A stretch of DNA of 64,000 bases from Gemmataceae bacterium (GTDB lineage: Bacteria; Planctomycetota; Planctomycetia; Gemmatales; Gemmataceae): assembly GCA_009692065.1 (NCBI GenBank), contig SHZY01000003.1:1-64000 (forward strand), read 5' to 3'. The notes under the pieces were generated by a model. The model did not search any database, was not told the DNA's origin, and saw only the letters and a program-made list of their open reading frames with translations. A program made the position numbers and the translations under genes. Shown one piece after another: positions 8,302-16,544 of the stretch (position 1 is the stretch's first letter; each line of letters opens with the position of its first letter).

Positions 8302-9119
8302 GGCGTGCGTACCTGCGCCTCAACGGCTTGACCGAGCGTGTCGAGCACCGCGAGCCGCCCGCCGTACGTCTTACGGAGGTTTTCCTCGGTGAACACGCTG
8401 CGTGTAGCCCCGGCCGCGATGAGACGCACGTTGAGCAGGGCGAGTTGATCGAAGTAGACCGGCACGGTGCGCAGGTCGTGGTGGACCACCAGCACGGTCT
8501 TGCCTTGCTCGCGCAATTGCACCAGCAGTGCCAGGATGGCGCCCTCCGTGGCCGCATCCACGCCTGCAAATGGCTCATCCATGAAGTAGAGATCGGCCTG
8601 CTGAGCGATGGCGCGGGCCAGGAAAGTCCGCTGCTGCTGTCCGCCGGAAAGTTGGCCGATCTGGCGACCTTCAAGGTCGCGCAGACCCACCATATCAAGG
8701 CATTGCCGGGCCCAGGCCTTTTCGCCGGCGCCGGGCCTGCGGAACCAGCCGAGGCTCCCGTAAGTCCCCATCAGCACCACGTCGAGCACGCTCACCGGGA
8801 AATCCCAATCGACACTCTCACGCTGAGGCACGTAGCCAATTCGCTTACGCTCGCTGGCAACCGACTGACCGAAGATTCGCACCGACCCACTCACGAGCGG
8901 AACCAGGCCGAGCATGGCCTTGATCAGCGTGCTTTTCCCCGCTCCATTCGGCCCGATGATGCCAAGCAGGCACGGCTCCGTCAGCGTGAGATCGACATCC
9001 CAGAGCACCGGCTTGCGATGGTAGGCGACCGTGACGTCGTGAACGTCGAGAATCGGCGCTTTGACGGCTAGCTTGGACCCCAGGTCGGGGGTCGCTGGGG
9101 TAGGGTGCATTAAGTTCAT
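8298..9119 (-). CDS. Metal ABC transporter ATP-binding protein
   Basis: The protein has 273 residues from the ATG at 9119. Further in-frame starts exist at 9110 and 9167, but 9119 has the best purine-rich upstream sequence. Motifs are Walker [10 protein letters not shown], the Q-loop [11 protein letters not shown] (typical of the ZnuC/MntB subfamily), the signature LSGGQQQR, Walker [13 protein letters not shown], and the H-loop HHDL. It energises import by the two downstream permeases. The 73-base gap to the binding-protein gene shows no strong terminator, so the operon order is binding protein, ATPase, permease, permease-DtxR. Confidence 0.93.
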   Translation of the reverse strand: MNLMHPTPATPDLGSKLAVKAPILDVHDVTVAYHRKPVLWDVDLTLTEPCLLGIIGPNGAGKSTLIKAMLGLVPLVSGSVRIFGQSVASERKRIGYVPQRESVDWDFPVSVLDVVLMGTYGSLGWFRRPGAGEKAWARQCLDMVGLRDLEGRQIGQLSGGQQQRTFLARAIAQQADLYFMDEPFAGVDAATEGAILALLVQLREQGKTVLVVHHDLRTVPVYFDQLALLNVRLIAAGATRSVFTEENLRKTYGGRLAVLDTLGQAVEAQVRTP

Positions 9120-9191
9120 CGAAATATCCGTCCGTTTAGTCACAACATCAAAGGCGTGTGCACACATCTTCAGTGTTACGGCCAAACCACC

Positions 9192-10175
9192 CTATTTGAG
9201 CGCCGCGACGATGGTGTCGACATTGTGCCGAATCATGCCGATGTACGTGCCCTCCGGCGTGCCTTCCTTGCCCATGGCGTCGGAGAACAACTCGCCCCCC
9301 TGAATTGCCTCATGGCCGCGCGCCTTGCAGCCTTCCAGAAGCGACTTCATGTTGCGTTGATTAACGCTGGTCTCGACGAACACGGCCTTCACCTTGCGCG
9401 CGACCATGAACTCGACGATCTGGTTGATGTCGCGCAAGCTCGCTTGCTGGTCGGTGCTGATGCCCTGGATGCCCTTGACCTCAATAACGTAGGCACGGCC
9501 AAAATAGCGGAAGGCGTCGTGAGACGTAATCAGGACGCGTTTTTCCTTGGGCTCAATCGAGGCGATTTTATTGATAGACTCCTCGTGAAGCTTGGCCAGC
9601 TCCGCGCGGTAGGCCTCGGTTCGCTTCTTGTAGGCGGCCGCGTTGGTCGGATCGTAGAGCGCGAGCGCATCACCGACGACGCCGGCGACCTGGCTCCACA
9701 GAGATACGTCAAACCACACGTGCGGATCGGGATGTTTGTCTTCATCTCGGAGAATGGATTTTGCCGGCAGATACTCGGCCACGGGAAACGCGGGCTTCTT
9801 GCGGGATACTTGTTCCAGCGTGTCGGTCATTTTTCCTTCCAGGTGCAGGCCTGAGTAGAAGATGACGTCGGACTCATTCATTTTCGCCACGTCGGCGGAT
9901 GTCACCTTGTAGAGGTGCGGATCGACGTCTTCGCCCATCAACTGCTCGACCTTTACGAATTCGCCGCCGATGTTGCGGACGATATCCCCGACCATGCCGA
10001 TCGTGCAAACGACCTTGATGGGCATGGCCCCCTTGTGCGTGAACGGTACCGTGACCTTCTTATCAGCGTGTGTGTGTAAGCCATCGCCGTTGTTGGCGAC
10101 CGGATCGCGCGTGCAGCCAAGAAGTGAAATCGATACCAGGCAGCTAAAACCGAAAAGTAGTATCAGTCGTTTCAT
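9192..10175 (-). CDS. Metal-binding lipoprotein of the TroA/ZnuA family
   Basis: The protein has 327 residues from the ATG at 10175, with AAGGTG about 9 bases upstream. An upstream in-frame GTG at 10187 is less likely. The signal peptide ends in a lipobox (SISLLGC), so the protein should be anchored outside the inner membrane. Cluster A-1 motifs are DPHLYKV, GLHLEGKM, DPHVWFD, SHDAFRYFG and a late FSDAMG. The ligand set reads as His-His-His-Asp, as in TroA/ZnuA, and favours Zn or Mn. A short His-containing segment (HTHADKK) lies near the N-terminus, but there is no long His-rich loop, which argues mildly against a dedicated high-affinity ZnuA. Confidence 0.92.
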   Translation of the reverse strand: MKRLILLFGFSCLVSISLLGCTRDPVANNGDGLHTHADKKVTVPFTHKGAMPIKVVCTIGMVGDIVRNIGGEFVKVEQLMGEDVDPHLYKVTSADVAKMNESDVIFYSGLHLEGKMTDTLEQVSRKKPAFPVAEYLPAKSILRDEDKHPDPHVWFDVSLWSQVAGVVGDALALYDPTNAAAYKKRTEAYRAELAKLHEESINKIASIEPKEKRVLITSHDAFRYFGRAYVIEVKGIQGISTDQQASLRDINQIVEFMVARKVKAVFVETSVNQRNMKSLLEGCKARGHEAIQGGELFSDAMGKEGTPEGTYIGMIRHNVDTIVAALK

Positions 10176-10216
10176 GGGACCAGACACCTTTGAATTAGCG
10201 GCAGCTTATCAAACAA

Positions 10217-10230
10217 TAAGGTACGCCTAA
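10217..10230. promoter_or_regulatory. Possible DtxR/IdeR-like box upstream of the metal transporter
   Basis: TAAGGTACGCCTAA lies about 42 bases upstream of the binding-protein start. It matches 12 of 19 positions of the DtxR/IdeR consensus TWAGGTTAGSCTAACCTWA, including TWAGGT and SCTAA. Metal-dependent repression of this operon would be expected, but the match is partial. Confidence 0.3.
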
Positions 10231-10336
10231 ATCGCCACGGTGTCAAGGTCCGGTTAGCGATAGTTTTTGACCCATCGCGGCGATGCGCGCTCCGCCTTCA
10301 CCGCCGGGTCCGTGTGACTTGCAGTTGTTGATTCTC

Positions 10337-11140
10337 CTACCAGCCGTTCCTCTGAATCTGCTGCCACAGCCGATCGATCGCTTGCCGCAGCTCCGGCGTC
10401 GCGCGCTCGCGCTGCTCCATCAGGTAATCGCGGGCCGACAGACCCATGATGAGCAGGTCCTGCTCGACAATGCGCCGCACGAGCGGATCGGCGTCGAGCA
10501 GCTTGGTGGCCTGGCAGATCGGCCGTGGACCGGGGCGGATGGCCGCTTTCTCGGTAGCTTTTGCAAGCTTGCCCTCTTTATCGATCAGCAGCTCGGCGCT
10601 CACCTGCCCGTTGCCTCCCTGCATGACGGTCGCTCGGCCGGTGGCCTTGTTGTCTTCGTACGCGAACTCCTTCGCCATCACCTCGAACTTGAACATGCCG
10701 TCCTGGTGAAACTCCGGCGTCAACGTCAACCACGCTGCCAGCAGGGTCTTGGCTTCCTTGTCATTCTTCACGGCGGCATGATTGGCGCGGAAGAACTTTT
10801 CCAGCGTCTTGGCGTCTTTCAGGTGCTGCAACTTGCCTTCCTTGGTGACGGCGAAGATGTTGGAGGCGGACAGGCCTTCGGGCATGATCCTTGCCACCGG
10901 ATAGATCCGAAAGCGGACGATGACCATGTGATGCTCGGGGAACACCGCGTTGACGGCGGCGCCGGCCTGAAGCGTGACCTCGCCGGCTTCCTTGCCGAAT
11001 TCCATTTTGTCGATGTGCTCACGCACCAGTACGACTGACTTTGGCATCGGCTTGGGTTCCTCCTTGTCCTGTGCCCATAGCGGCGCGAGGACGCCGAGAC
11101 AGCAGATCATCGCCGCCGTGAACCATTGGTGTAGCTTCAT
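10337..11140 (-). CDS. Exported protein of unknown function
   Basis: The protein has 267 residues from the ATG at 11140, with AAGGAG 7 bases upstream. A signal peptide is clear (MKLHQWFTAAMICCLGVLAPLWAQ) with a likely cut after WAQ or nearby. The mature part starts with charged EEPKPMPKSVVLVREH, then alternates short strands and helices, and ends in a helical segment (ARDYLMEQRERATPELRQAIDRLWQQIQ). No catalytic motif or named domain was recognised. Its start is divergent from the DUF1501 gene, with 130 bases between. Confidence 0.7.
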   Translation of the reverse strand: MKLHQWFTAAMICCLGVLAPLWAQDKEEPKPMPKSVVLVREHIDKMEFGKEAGEVTLQAGAAVNAVFPEHHMVIVRFRIYPVARIMPEGLSASNIFAVTKEGKLQHLKDAKTLEKFFRANHAAVKNDKEAKTLLAAWLTLTPEFHQDGMFKFEVMAKEFAYEDNKATGRATVMQGGNGQVSAELLIDKEGKLAKATEKAAIRPGPRPICQATKLLDADPLVRRIVEQDLLIMGLSARDYLMEQRERATPELRQAIDRLWQQIQRNGW

Positions 11141-11270
11141 GACTCGCTCCTTTGAAGTAAAGACCGTTGCTTGAATGTCTGAATTGAATTGACCCCGTGG
11201 GCGTATTGGATTAGTTTTAATGTTATCCCTGCGGCGGCTTGCCGCACAATGATCTATTCGAGGTGACTCC

Positions 11271-12638
11271 ATGCTGCGACTGGATGCACAAAAACCGGCC
11301 CGCTTCTGCGACGGCCTGATCCGCCGTGATTTCCTGCATGCCGGCGCGATCTCGGTGCTCGGCCTGACGCTGGGCGATTACCTTGCCGCACAGCAGAGCG
11401 GCCAGGCCGATCGCGACGTGAATTGCATCATGCTGTTCCTGGTCGGCGGCCCCAGCCACATTGACACGTGGGACCCGAAGCCCGACGCGCCGGTCGAGGT
11501 GCGCGGACCATTCCAGCCGACGGCAACCAACGTGCCGGGCATGCGCATCAGCGAAACCTTTCCGCGCATGGCTCGTCATGCCGACAAGTTCTCGCTGGTT
11601 CGTTCCGTTTATCACACCGCCGCGGCTGTACATGACACCGGCCATCAGATGATGCAAACCGGGCGTCTATTCACTGGCGGCATCGAGCATCCCCATATCG
11701 GCTGTGCCCTGGGTTACGTCAAAGGCCAGCGAGCCGAGATGCCGGCCCACGTACTGTTGCCTCGCCCGATTGGCCGCACCGGTGGCAACCTGCCGCATGG
11801 GCACACGGCGGGTTATCTGGGCCGAGCGCACGATCCGTTCATCCTCAACGCAGATCCTGCCGTGCCCGACTTCCAGGTGCCGGACCTGCTGCCCCCGTCG
11901 TACATTTCGCCGATCCGCGCCGACCGACGCCAACGGATGCGTGACGCCGTCGATGCCTCTCTGGATGCCTTCGAACACAATCAACAGGCCCGCCAGCTCG
12001 ACGGCAACTTTCAACTCGCCTACCGGTTGATGTCCAGCCCGCGAGCGCGCGAGGCGTTCAACCTGAACCAGGAATCGCCGACAATGCGCGACCGCTATGG
12101 CCGCACACGCTTTGGACAGAGTTGTCTGCTGGCCCGCCGCCTGATCGAACGCGGCGTGCGCTTCGTCACCGTCAACATGTTCGAGACGGTCTTCGACGAA
12201 GTCACCTGGGACATCCATGGCTCGCGGCCCTTCACCGACATCGCCCAAATGTCGCGCGAGGTGGTGCCGAACTTCGACCGCGCCTACTCCGCGCTGCTCG
12301 AAGATCTGACCGACCGCGGCCTCTATTCCAACACGATGGTCACCGCGATGGGCGAGTTCGGCCGCACGCCGAAGATCAACCCCGCCGGCGGCCGCGATCA
12401 TCATCCGGGCGTCTGGACCATCTTAATGGGCGGCGGTCCAATTCGCGGCGGCCGCGTCATCGGCGAATCCGACGAACTCGGCTATCGCCCGAAGTCGCGC
12501 CCCGTCACCACCGGCGAAGTCGCGGCGACTCTGTACCGCGGCCTCGGCCTCGATGTACATCGCGAGCTGCCGGGACCGCAGGGGCGGCCGATCCCGCTCG
12601 TCGATTTTGGGGTGCAGGCGATTCGGGAGTTGTTCTGA
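11271..12638 (+). CDS. DUF1501 family protein (sulfatase-like fold, Tat-type leader)
   Basis: The protein has 455 residues. The N-terminus carries RRDFLHAGAISVLGLTLGDYLA, a twin-arginine leader type common in this family. Family hallmarks follow: MLFLVGGPSHIDTWDPKP, HAVHDTGHQMMQTG-like segments, AREAF, YGRTRFGQSCLLARRLIERGVRFVTV, and near the end MGEFGRTPKIN, GGRDHHPGVWTI. DUF1501 proteins occur in large numbers in planctomycetes, paired with DUF1549/DUF1553 proteins, and have an alkaline-phosphatase-like fold. The biochemical role is not established. The paired partner starts at 13999, separated by a RAYT module. Confidence 0.93.
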   Translation: MLRLDAQKPARFCDGLIRRDFLHAGAISVLGLTLGDYLAAQQSGQADRDVNCIMLFLVGGPSHIDTWDPKPDAPVEVRGPFQPTATNVPGMRISETFPRMARHADKFSLVRSVYHTAAAVHDTGHQMMQTGRLFTGGIEHPHIGCALGYVKGQRAEMPAHVLLPRPIGRTGGNLPHGHTAGYLGRAHDPFILNADPAVPDFQVPDLLPPSYISPIRADRRQRMRDAVDASLDAFEHNQQARQLDGNFQLAYRLMSSPRAREAFNLNQESPTMRDRYGRTRFGQSCLLARRLIERGVRFVTVNMFETVFDEVTWDIHGSRPFTDIAQMSREVVPNFDRAYSALLEDLTDRGLYSNTMVTAMGEFGRTPKINPAGGRDHHPGVWTILMGGGPIRGGRVIGESDELGYRPKSRPVTTGEVAATLYRGLGLDVHRELPGPQGRPIPLVDFGVQAIRELF

Positions 12639-12661
12639 CCGGCGCTTGCAAGTTGCCGGGG

Positions 12662-12699
12662 GGGCGAGGCTCCTGCCGAGCCGCGAAGTCCGTTGTAAC
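12662..12699. repeat. REP, CGAGGCTCCTGCCGAGCC family, left copy
   Basis: The hairpin GGCTC-CTGCC-GAGCC is followed by GCGAAGTCCGTTGTAAC. It lies 23 bases after the DUF1501 stop codon. Confidence 0.85.
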
Positions 12700-12760
12700 C
12701 CGTCGCATCTCGTGCTGGAGGAGCCCGAAATGAACGCCGCTGAGTTACGAGAAATTCCCC

Positions 12761-13402
12761 TTGCCTCGGACTTCAAAACTGGCTTGGGGGGAAATCAGCT
12801 CATACCTCGCCAGCATCATGCAGGAGCGGCCGATCATCAATCTACTTGCGAACTGCCTGTGGAAGCAGAAGCCCAAGTATGCGTATGCGCTTGAGAGGTA
12901 TGAACATCACGATTTGACGGTGAATGGCAAGCACCTCGAGTTCAAGTTTAATTACGACACGTGTGCTGAAAAATTGAAAAAAGAATTGGGCAAGCTTGGT
13001 GAGAGCCTCACTGGAAAACCCACTGTCGAAACGAAAGGAAATTGGGGCGTCGCGCCGAGGATCTGGAAGGATCTAAGCCAGAAAAAACCTCATTTGTTCG
13101 TTTGGATTATCTGCGAGCGTGATTTGGGATCGCTGAGTAGGGACGAGCTCGAAAGGATATGCTATTATGAACCGCTGCTGAAATACCGGCGCTCCAATCC
13201 GTACAAGACAGGTCGCGAATTTTTGGGGACAGTTGACGGGTTCCTGGGAATACTCCAGGGGCTCAGGCCGTTCTCTGTCTTGCCGGCGGAAATCAAAACG
13301 AACGGCGACTTTCCGTCAATCTATCACTTTAGAATCTGTGAATTCCTGCAACCTTTAGGCTCGGCGGGAGCCTCGCCCTCCCGATCCGCGTGCCAGGGAT
13401 AA
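12761..13402 (+). CDS. Hypothetical protein inside the REP module, possible nuclease-like fold
   Basis: The frame is open for 213 codons, with a TTG at 12761 or an ATG at 12818. An ATG with a better context at 12730 is in another frame and joins only if one base shifts near the G-run at 12786-12791, so the start is uncertain. The segment GKHLEFKFNYD followed by KKLGKLGESL could be the E-x-K core of a PD-(D/E)xK nuclease, but this is a guess. Later it reads HLFVWIICERDL and LSRDELERICYY. The last 18 or so residues (LGSAGASPSRSACQG) are encoded by a REP copy, so the natural C-terminus was probably replaced. Confidence 0.5.
   Translation: MPRTSKLAWGEISSYLASIMQERPIINLLANCLWKQKPKYAYALERYEHHDLTVNGKHLEFKFNYDTCAEKLKKELGKLGESLTGKPTVETKGNWGVAPRIWKDLSQKKPHLFVWIICERDLGSLSRDELERICYYEPLLKYRRSNPYKTGREFLGTVDGFLGILQGLRPFSVLPAEIKTNGDFPSIYHFRICEFLQPLGSAGASPSRSACQG
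13358..13382. repeat. REP copy overlapping the end of the hypothetical gene
   Basis: GGCTCGGCGGGAGCCTCGCCCTCCC is the complement orientation of the family flanking the module. It differs by one base from the right-edge arm. It lies inside the reading frame and supplies the final residues before the stop at 13400-13402. Confidence 0.85.
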
Positions 13403-13406
13403 CGAC

Positions 13407-13889
13407 ATGAACAGCCAGGGCAAAGACCACGGCAATCTTGCGAACCGAAAACATCCCATGCATGGCGTCCTCTTCGTGGACGGCCAACCGATAATTATTT
13501 TTGACACTGTTTGTACCAAGGATCGATCACCGTGGTTGGCCAGCGATGCGGTGCATCAATTACTTCGGGAAATCTGGCAGGAGGCGAGCGCGTGGTGGAT
13601 GGGAAGGTATATGATCATGCCGGATCATATACACTTCTTCGCGGCCGCTACCGAGTCAACGATTGCTTTCGATAGTTGGGTCAAATACTGGAAATCCCAG
13701 TTTACGAAGCGCCACAAGGTGCCGGAACATCGTTGGCTGACCGACCACTGGGACGTTCGCATCAGAAACGAAACTGCGTACGAAGAGAAGTGGGATTACG
13801 TCTTGCAAAATCCTGAGCGCGCGGGTTTGGTCGCCAAACCCAAAGATTGGCAGTGGCAAGGTGTCATTCACGATTTGCCATGGAAATGA
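13407..13889 (+). CDS. REP-associated tyrosine transposase (RAYT, Y1/HUH family)
   Basis: The protein has 160 residues. The HUH metal motif appears as MPDHIHFF near residue 73. The RAYT-specific C-terminal segment is YEEKWDYVLQNPERAGL near residues 131-147, containing the likely catalytic Tyr. The end, PKDWQWQG, is also typical. The family makes single-strand cuts at REP hairpins. Here the CGAGGCTCCTGCCGAGCC REPs sit on both sides, which makes them the probable substrates. The gene lies 4 bases after the hypothetical gene's stop, suggesting joint transcription. Confidence 0.9.
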   Translation: MNSQGKDHGNLANRKHPMHGVLFVDGQPIIIFDTVCTKDRSPWLASDAVHQLLREIWQEASAWWMGRYMIMPDHIHFFAAATESTIAFDSWVKYWKSQFTKRHKVPEHRWLTDHWDVRIRNETAYEEKWDYVLQNPERAGLVAKPKDWQWQGVIHDLPWK

Positions 13890-13910
13890 TCCAGATTGCA
13901 CGAATTGGTC

Positions 13911-13989
13911 GGGAGGGCGAGGCTCCTGCCGAGCCACGGAACGCCAAGTTACAACGGGCTTCGCGGCTCGGCAGGAGCCTCGCCCTCCC
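13911..13989. repeat. Inverted REP pair (BIME-like), right edge of RAYT module
   Basis: Two 25-base arms at 13911-13935 and 13965-13989 are perfect reverse complements, each with its own GGCTC...GAGCC hairpin. The 29-base spacer includes GTTACAACGGGCTTCGC. The pair ends 9 bases before the DUF1549 start. Confidence 0.92.
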
Positions 13990-13998
13990 ATCCCAGAA

Positions 13999-16467
13999 AT
14001 GAATCGGAAACCCATGAACACAATACTTTTAACGGCCGCCTTACTTCTCCCTGGCCAACCATCGCTGCAAATCCAGCCGCCCGCCGTCACGCTCACCGGC
14101 CCCCAGGCGACGCAACGCTTGATCGTGCTACGGGCCGAGAACAACGAGATCGTCGGCGACATCACGCCACGCGCCGAATTCTTCTCCTCCAACCCGAAAG
14201 TCGCGACCGTTGACGAAACCGGCGTCGTCAAGGCGATCGGTGATGGCGAAACTAACATCTCCGCGGCCCATGATGACATGCGTGCTGTCGTGAGGGTCAA
14301 AGTCGAAAAGACGCGTGAAGCGTCCACCGTAAGCTTCGCCAACCACGTGATTCCGTTGCTGACAAAGGTCGGCTGCAACTCGGGCGCATGCCATGGCGCG
14401 CTGGCCGGCAAGGGAGGCATGAAGCTCTCGCTGCGCGGCTACGATCCGGACGCCGATCATTTCGTGCTGACCCGGCAAGCCGGCGCCCGCCGCGTCAATC
14501 GGCAGGAACCGGCGCGTAGCTTGATGCTCATGAAGCCGACGCTGGCGCTGCCGCACGGCGGCGGCTTGAAGCTGGACGTCAAGTCGCCCGAGTTTCGCGT
14601 GCTGGCCGACTGGATTGCCGAGGGGGCGCCGGGCGTTTCCAAAACCGAAGCGAAGATTGAACGCATCGAGGCGTTTCCGCCGCGCGCGACGTTGAAGCCG
14701 CAGGACCAACTGCAAGTCGTCGTTCGCGCCTGGTATTCCGACGGCCACTCCGAAGAAGTGACGCGCTGGGCCCGCTATGGTAGCACGGAGGACCTGGTCG
14801 CCGGTGTCGATGACTTGGGCCTCGTCAAGGTTGCGGGCCACGGTGAAGCTGCCATTTCGGTGATCTTTGCGAATCAGGTGGCGCTGGTGCGCGTTGCGTC
14901 GCCATTCGAAAACAACGTCAAGCCGAAGGTATACGCGCAGTCGCCTCGCCATAACTTCATCGACGATCTCGTCGTCAAGAAGCTCGCGGCGCTCAAGATT
15001 CCGCCATCGCCGCAATGCTCGGACAGCGAGTTCATTCGGCGTGCGTACCTGGATGCGATGGGAGTGCTGCCTTCGCCCGACGAAGTGCGCAAGTTCACGA
15101 GCGATCCGCGCAAGGATCGACGCGCCAAGTTAATCGACGCAATCGTGCAGCGACCGGAGTTCGTCGATTACTGGACCTACAGGTGGTCCGACCTGCTGTT
15201 GATTTCAAGCCGCAAGCTGCCGCAGCCTGCCATGCGGGCGTTCTATCAATTCGTGCGGCAAAGCGTGGCTGACGACAAGCCGTGGGACCGGTTCGCACGC
15301 GATATCCTCACGGTGCGCGGCAACACCTTGCAGAACGGCCAGGCGAATTACTTCATGCTCCACAAGGACATCAGCGTTTTAAGCGAGACGACGGCGTTGA
15401 CATTCATGGGCATGTCGATCATGTGTGCGCGGTGCCACAACCATCCGCTCGAGAAATGGACGCAGGATCAATACTGGGGCATGGCCAATCTGTTTTCGCA
15501 AATCGCGATCAAGAACGGCGAGCGCGCCGGTGAGTTCAGCATTCAATCGACTGGCGAAGGCGACGTCGCCCATCCGCGCCGCGGCATCGCCATGGCCCCA
15601 ACCCCGCTCGATGGTAAACCTCATGCCGGCGCAAAAGATCGCCGCGAGTACTTCGCTGATTGGCTCACGGCGCCCGACAATCCGTATTTCTCCAAGGCGC
15701 TCAGTAATCGCGTCTGGCGCAACTTCCTTGGGCGCGGACTGGTGGAAGCCGAGGACGACCTGCGGCAGACGAATCCCGCGTCGAACGAAGAGCTGCTGGA
15801 CGCGCTGGCACGTGATTTCGTCAAGAACAAATACGACATCAAGCATCTGATCCGCTCGATCATGAACTCGGCCGCGTATCAGCGTTCTGCTATGCCGCAA
15901 GCGGCGAACAAGGGGGATGATCGTTACTACTCACGGTATCTCATTCGTCGACTTCCCGCGGAAGTCGTGCTCGACGCCTACAGCGATTTCACCAAAGTGC
16001 CGACTGCGTTCACGAAAGTCGCCGTCGGCTCCTCCGGCGGCGATGCGGCGACCGCGGATTATCCGCTGGGTACCCGCGCTTTGCAACTGCCCGATACGCA
16101 GCTCGTCTCGCAATTCCTCGACGCCTTCGGCCGGCCCGAGCGCGGCCAAACCTGTTCATGCGAACGGCAGCAGGAATCGAGCGTCACGCAAGCGCTGCAC
16201 CTGAACAACGGCCAAACGCTGAATGATAAGCTGCGCAGCAAGAAGTCGCGCGTCGAAGAATGGCTCAACGAGAAGGTCGGCGACGATGAGGCGATCCTCC
16301 GCGTATTCAGCCTTGCCCTCTCGCGTGCCCCGAATGACGCAGAGCTGGCACGCTTCCGCAAGCTGATGGCCGAGTCGGCCCGCGATCCGCAAGTGGGGCG
16401 CCGCGAGGTGCTGGAGGACCTGTGCTGGTCCGTGCTGACGAGCCGGGAGTTTTTGTTCAATCGCTGA
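13999..16467 (+). CDS. DUF1549/DUF1553 protein with Ig-like and cytochrome-type motifs
   Basis: The protein has 822 residues from the ATG at 13999, which gives an RK-containing signal peptide (MNRKPMNTILLTAALLLPGQ). An alternative start is at 14014. The order is signal peptide, a Big_2-like Ig segment (about 25-105), a cytochrome-like segment with CNSGACH (126-132, a CX4CH variant), a second Ig-like segment (about 230-310), DUF1549 with an IMCARCHNHPLEKW CxxCH motif, and DUF1553 in the C-terminal third. Longer upstream in-frame sequence is REP-encoded. This is the usual partner of DUF1501. Proteins of this set are exported and may bind haem, but their role is unknown. Confidence 0.92.
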   Translation: MNRKPMNTILLTAALLLPGQPSLQIQPPAVTLTGPQATQRLIVLRAENNEIVGDITPRAEFFSSNPKVATVDETGVVKAIGDGETNISAAHDDMRAVVRVKVEKTREASTVSFANHVIPLLTKVGCNSGACHGALAGKGGMKLSLRGYDPDADHFVLTRQAGARRVNRQEPARSLMLMKPTLALPHGGGLKLDVKSPEFRVLADWIAEGAPGVSKTEAKIERIEAFPPRATLKPQDQLQVVVRAWYSDGHSEEVTRWARYGSTEDLVAGVDDLGLVKVAGHGEAAISVIFANQVALVRVASPFENNVKPKVYAQSPRHNFIDDLVVKKLAALKIPPSPQCSDSEFIRRAYLDAMGVLPSPDEVRKFTSDPRKDRRAKLIDAIVQRPEFVDYWTYRWSDLLLISSRKLPQPAMRAFYQFVRQSVADDKPWDRFARDILTVRGNTLQNGQANYFMLHKDISVLSETTALTFMGMSIMCARCHNHPLEKWTQDQYWGMANLFSQIAIKNGERAGEFSIQSTGEGDVAHPRRGIAMAPTPLDGKPHAGAKDRREYFADWLTAPDNPYFSKALSNRVWRNFLGRGLVEAEDDLRQTNPASNEELLDALARDFVKNKYDIKHLIRSIMNSAAYQRSAMPQAANKGDDRYYSRYLIRRLPAEVVLDAYSDFTKVPTAFTKVAVGSSGGDAATADYPLGTRALQLPDTQLVSQFLDAFGRPERGQTCSCERQQESSVTQALHLNNGQTLNDKLRSKKSRVEEWLNEKVGDDEAILRVFSLALSRAPNDAELARFRKLMAESARDPQVGRREVLEDLCWSVLTSREFLFNR

Positions 16468-16472
16468 GTTTC

Positions 16473-16532
16473 ATATAGCCCGCCGTTTACGGCGGGTGTG
16501 TAGAAAGACCCGCCGTAAACGGCGGGCTATAT
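16473..16532. repeat. Palindrome with perfect 25-base arms
   Basis: Arms at 16473-16497 and 16508-16532 are exact complements around a 10-base loop. Each arm also contains its own CCCGCCGT/ACGGCGGG hairpin. It lies between the DUF1549 stop and the PSCyt1-WD40 start and could terminate transcription. Confidence 0.92.
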
Positions 16533-16544
16533 GGCGAGGGTTCT

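Larger units (their letters stand above)
12657..13989 (+). mobile_element. REP-bounded module carrying a hypothetical gene and a RAYT
   Basis: The palindromic word GGCGAGGCTCCTGCCGAGCC occurs at the left edge (12662-12681), in inverted form between the two genes (13358-13382), and twice as a perfect inverted pair at the right edge (13911-13935 and 13965-13989). The inner spacer CGAAGTCCGTTGTAAC at the left is repeated in complement at the right. The module lies between the DUF1501 and DUF1549 genes, and its base composition is visibly lower in G+C than its neighbours. It looks like a recent insertion. Confidence 0.65.

Noticed and set aside
12553-12894. Short frame with an ATG at 12730 at the left of the RAYT module
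   Set aside because: It leaves the protein-like frame after about 20 codons. Only its start might belong to the hypothetical gene through a frameshift.
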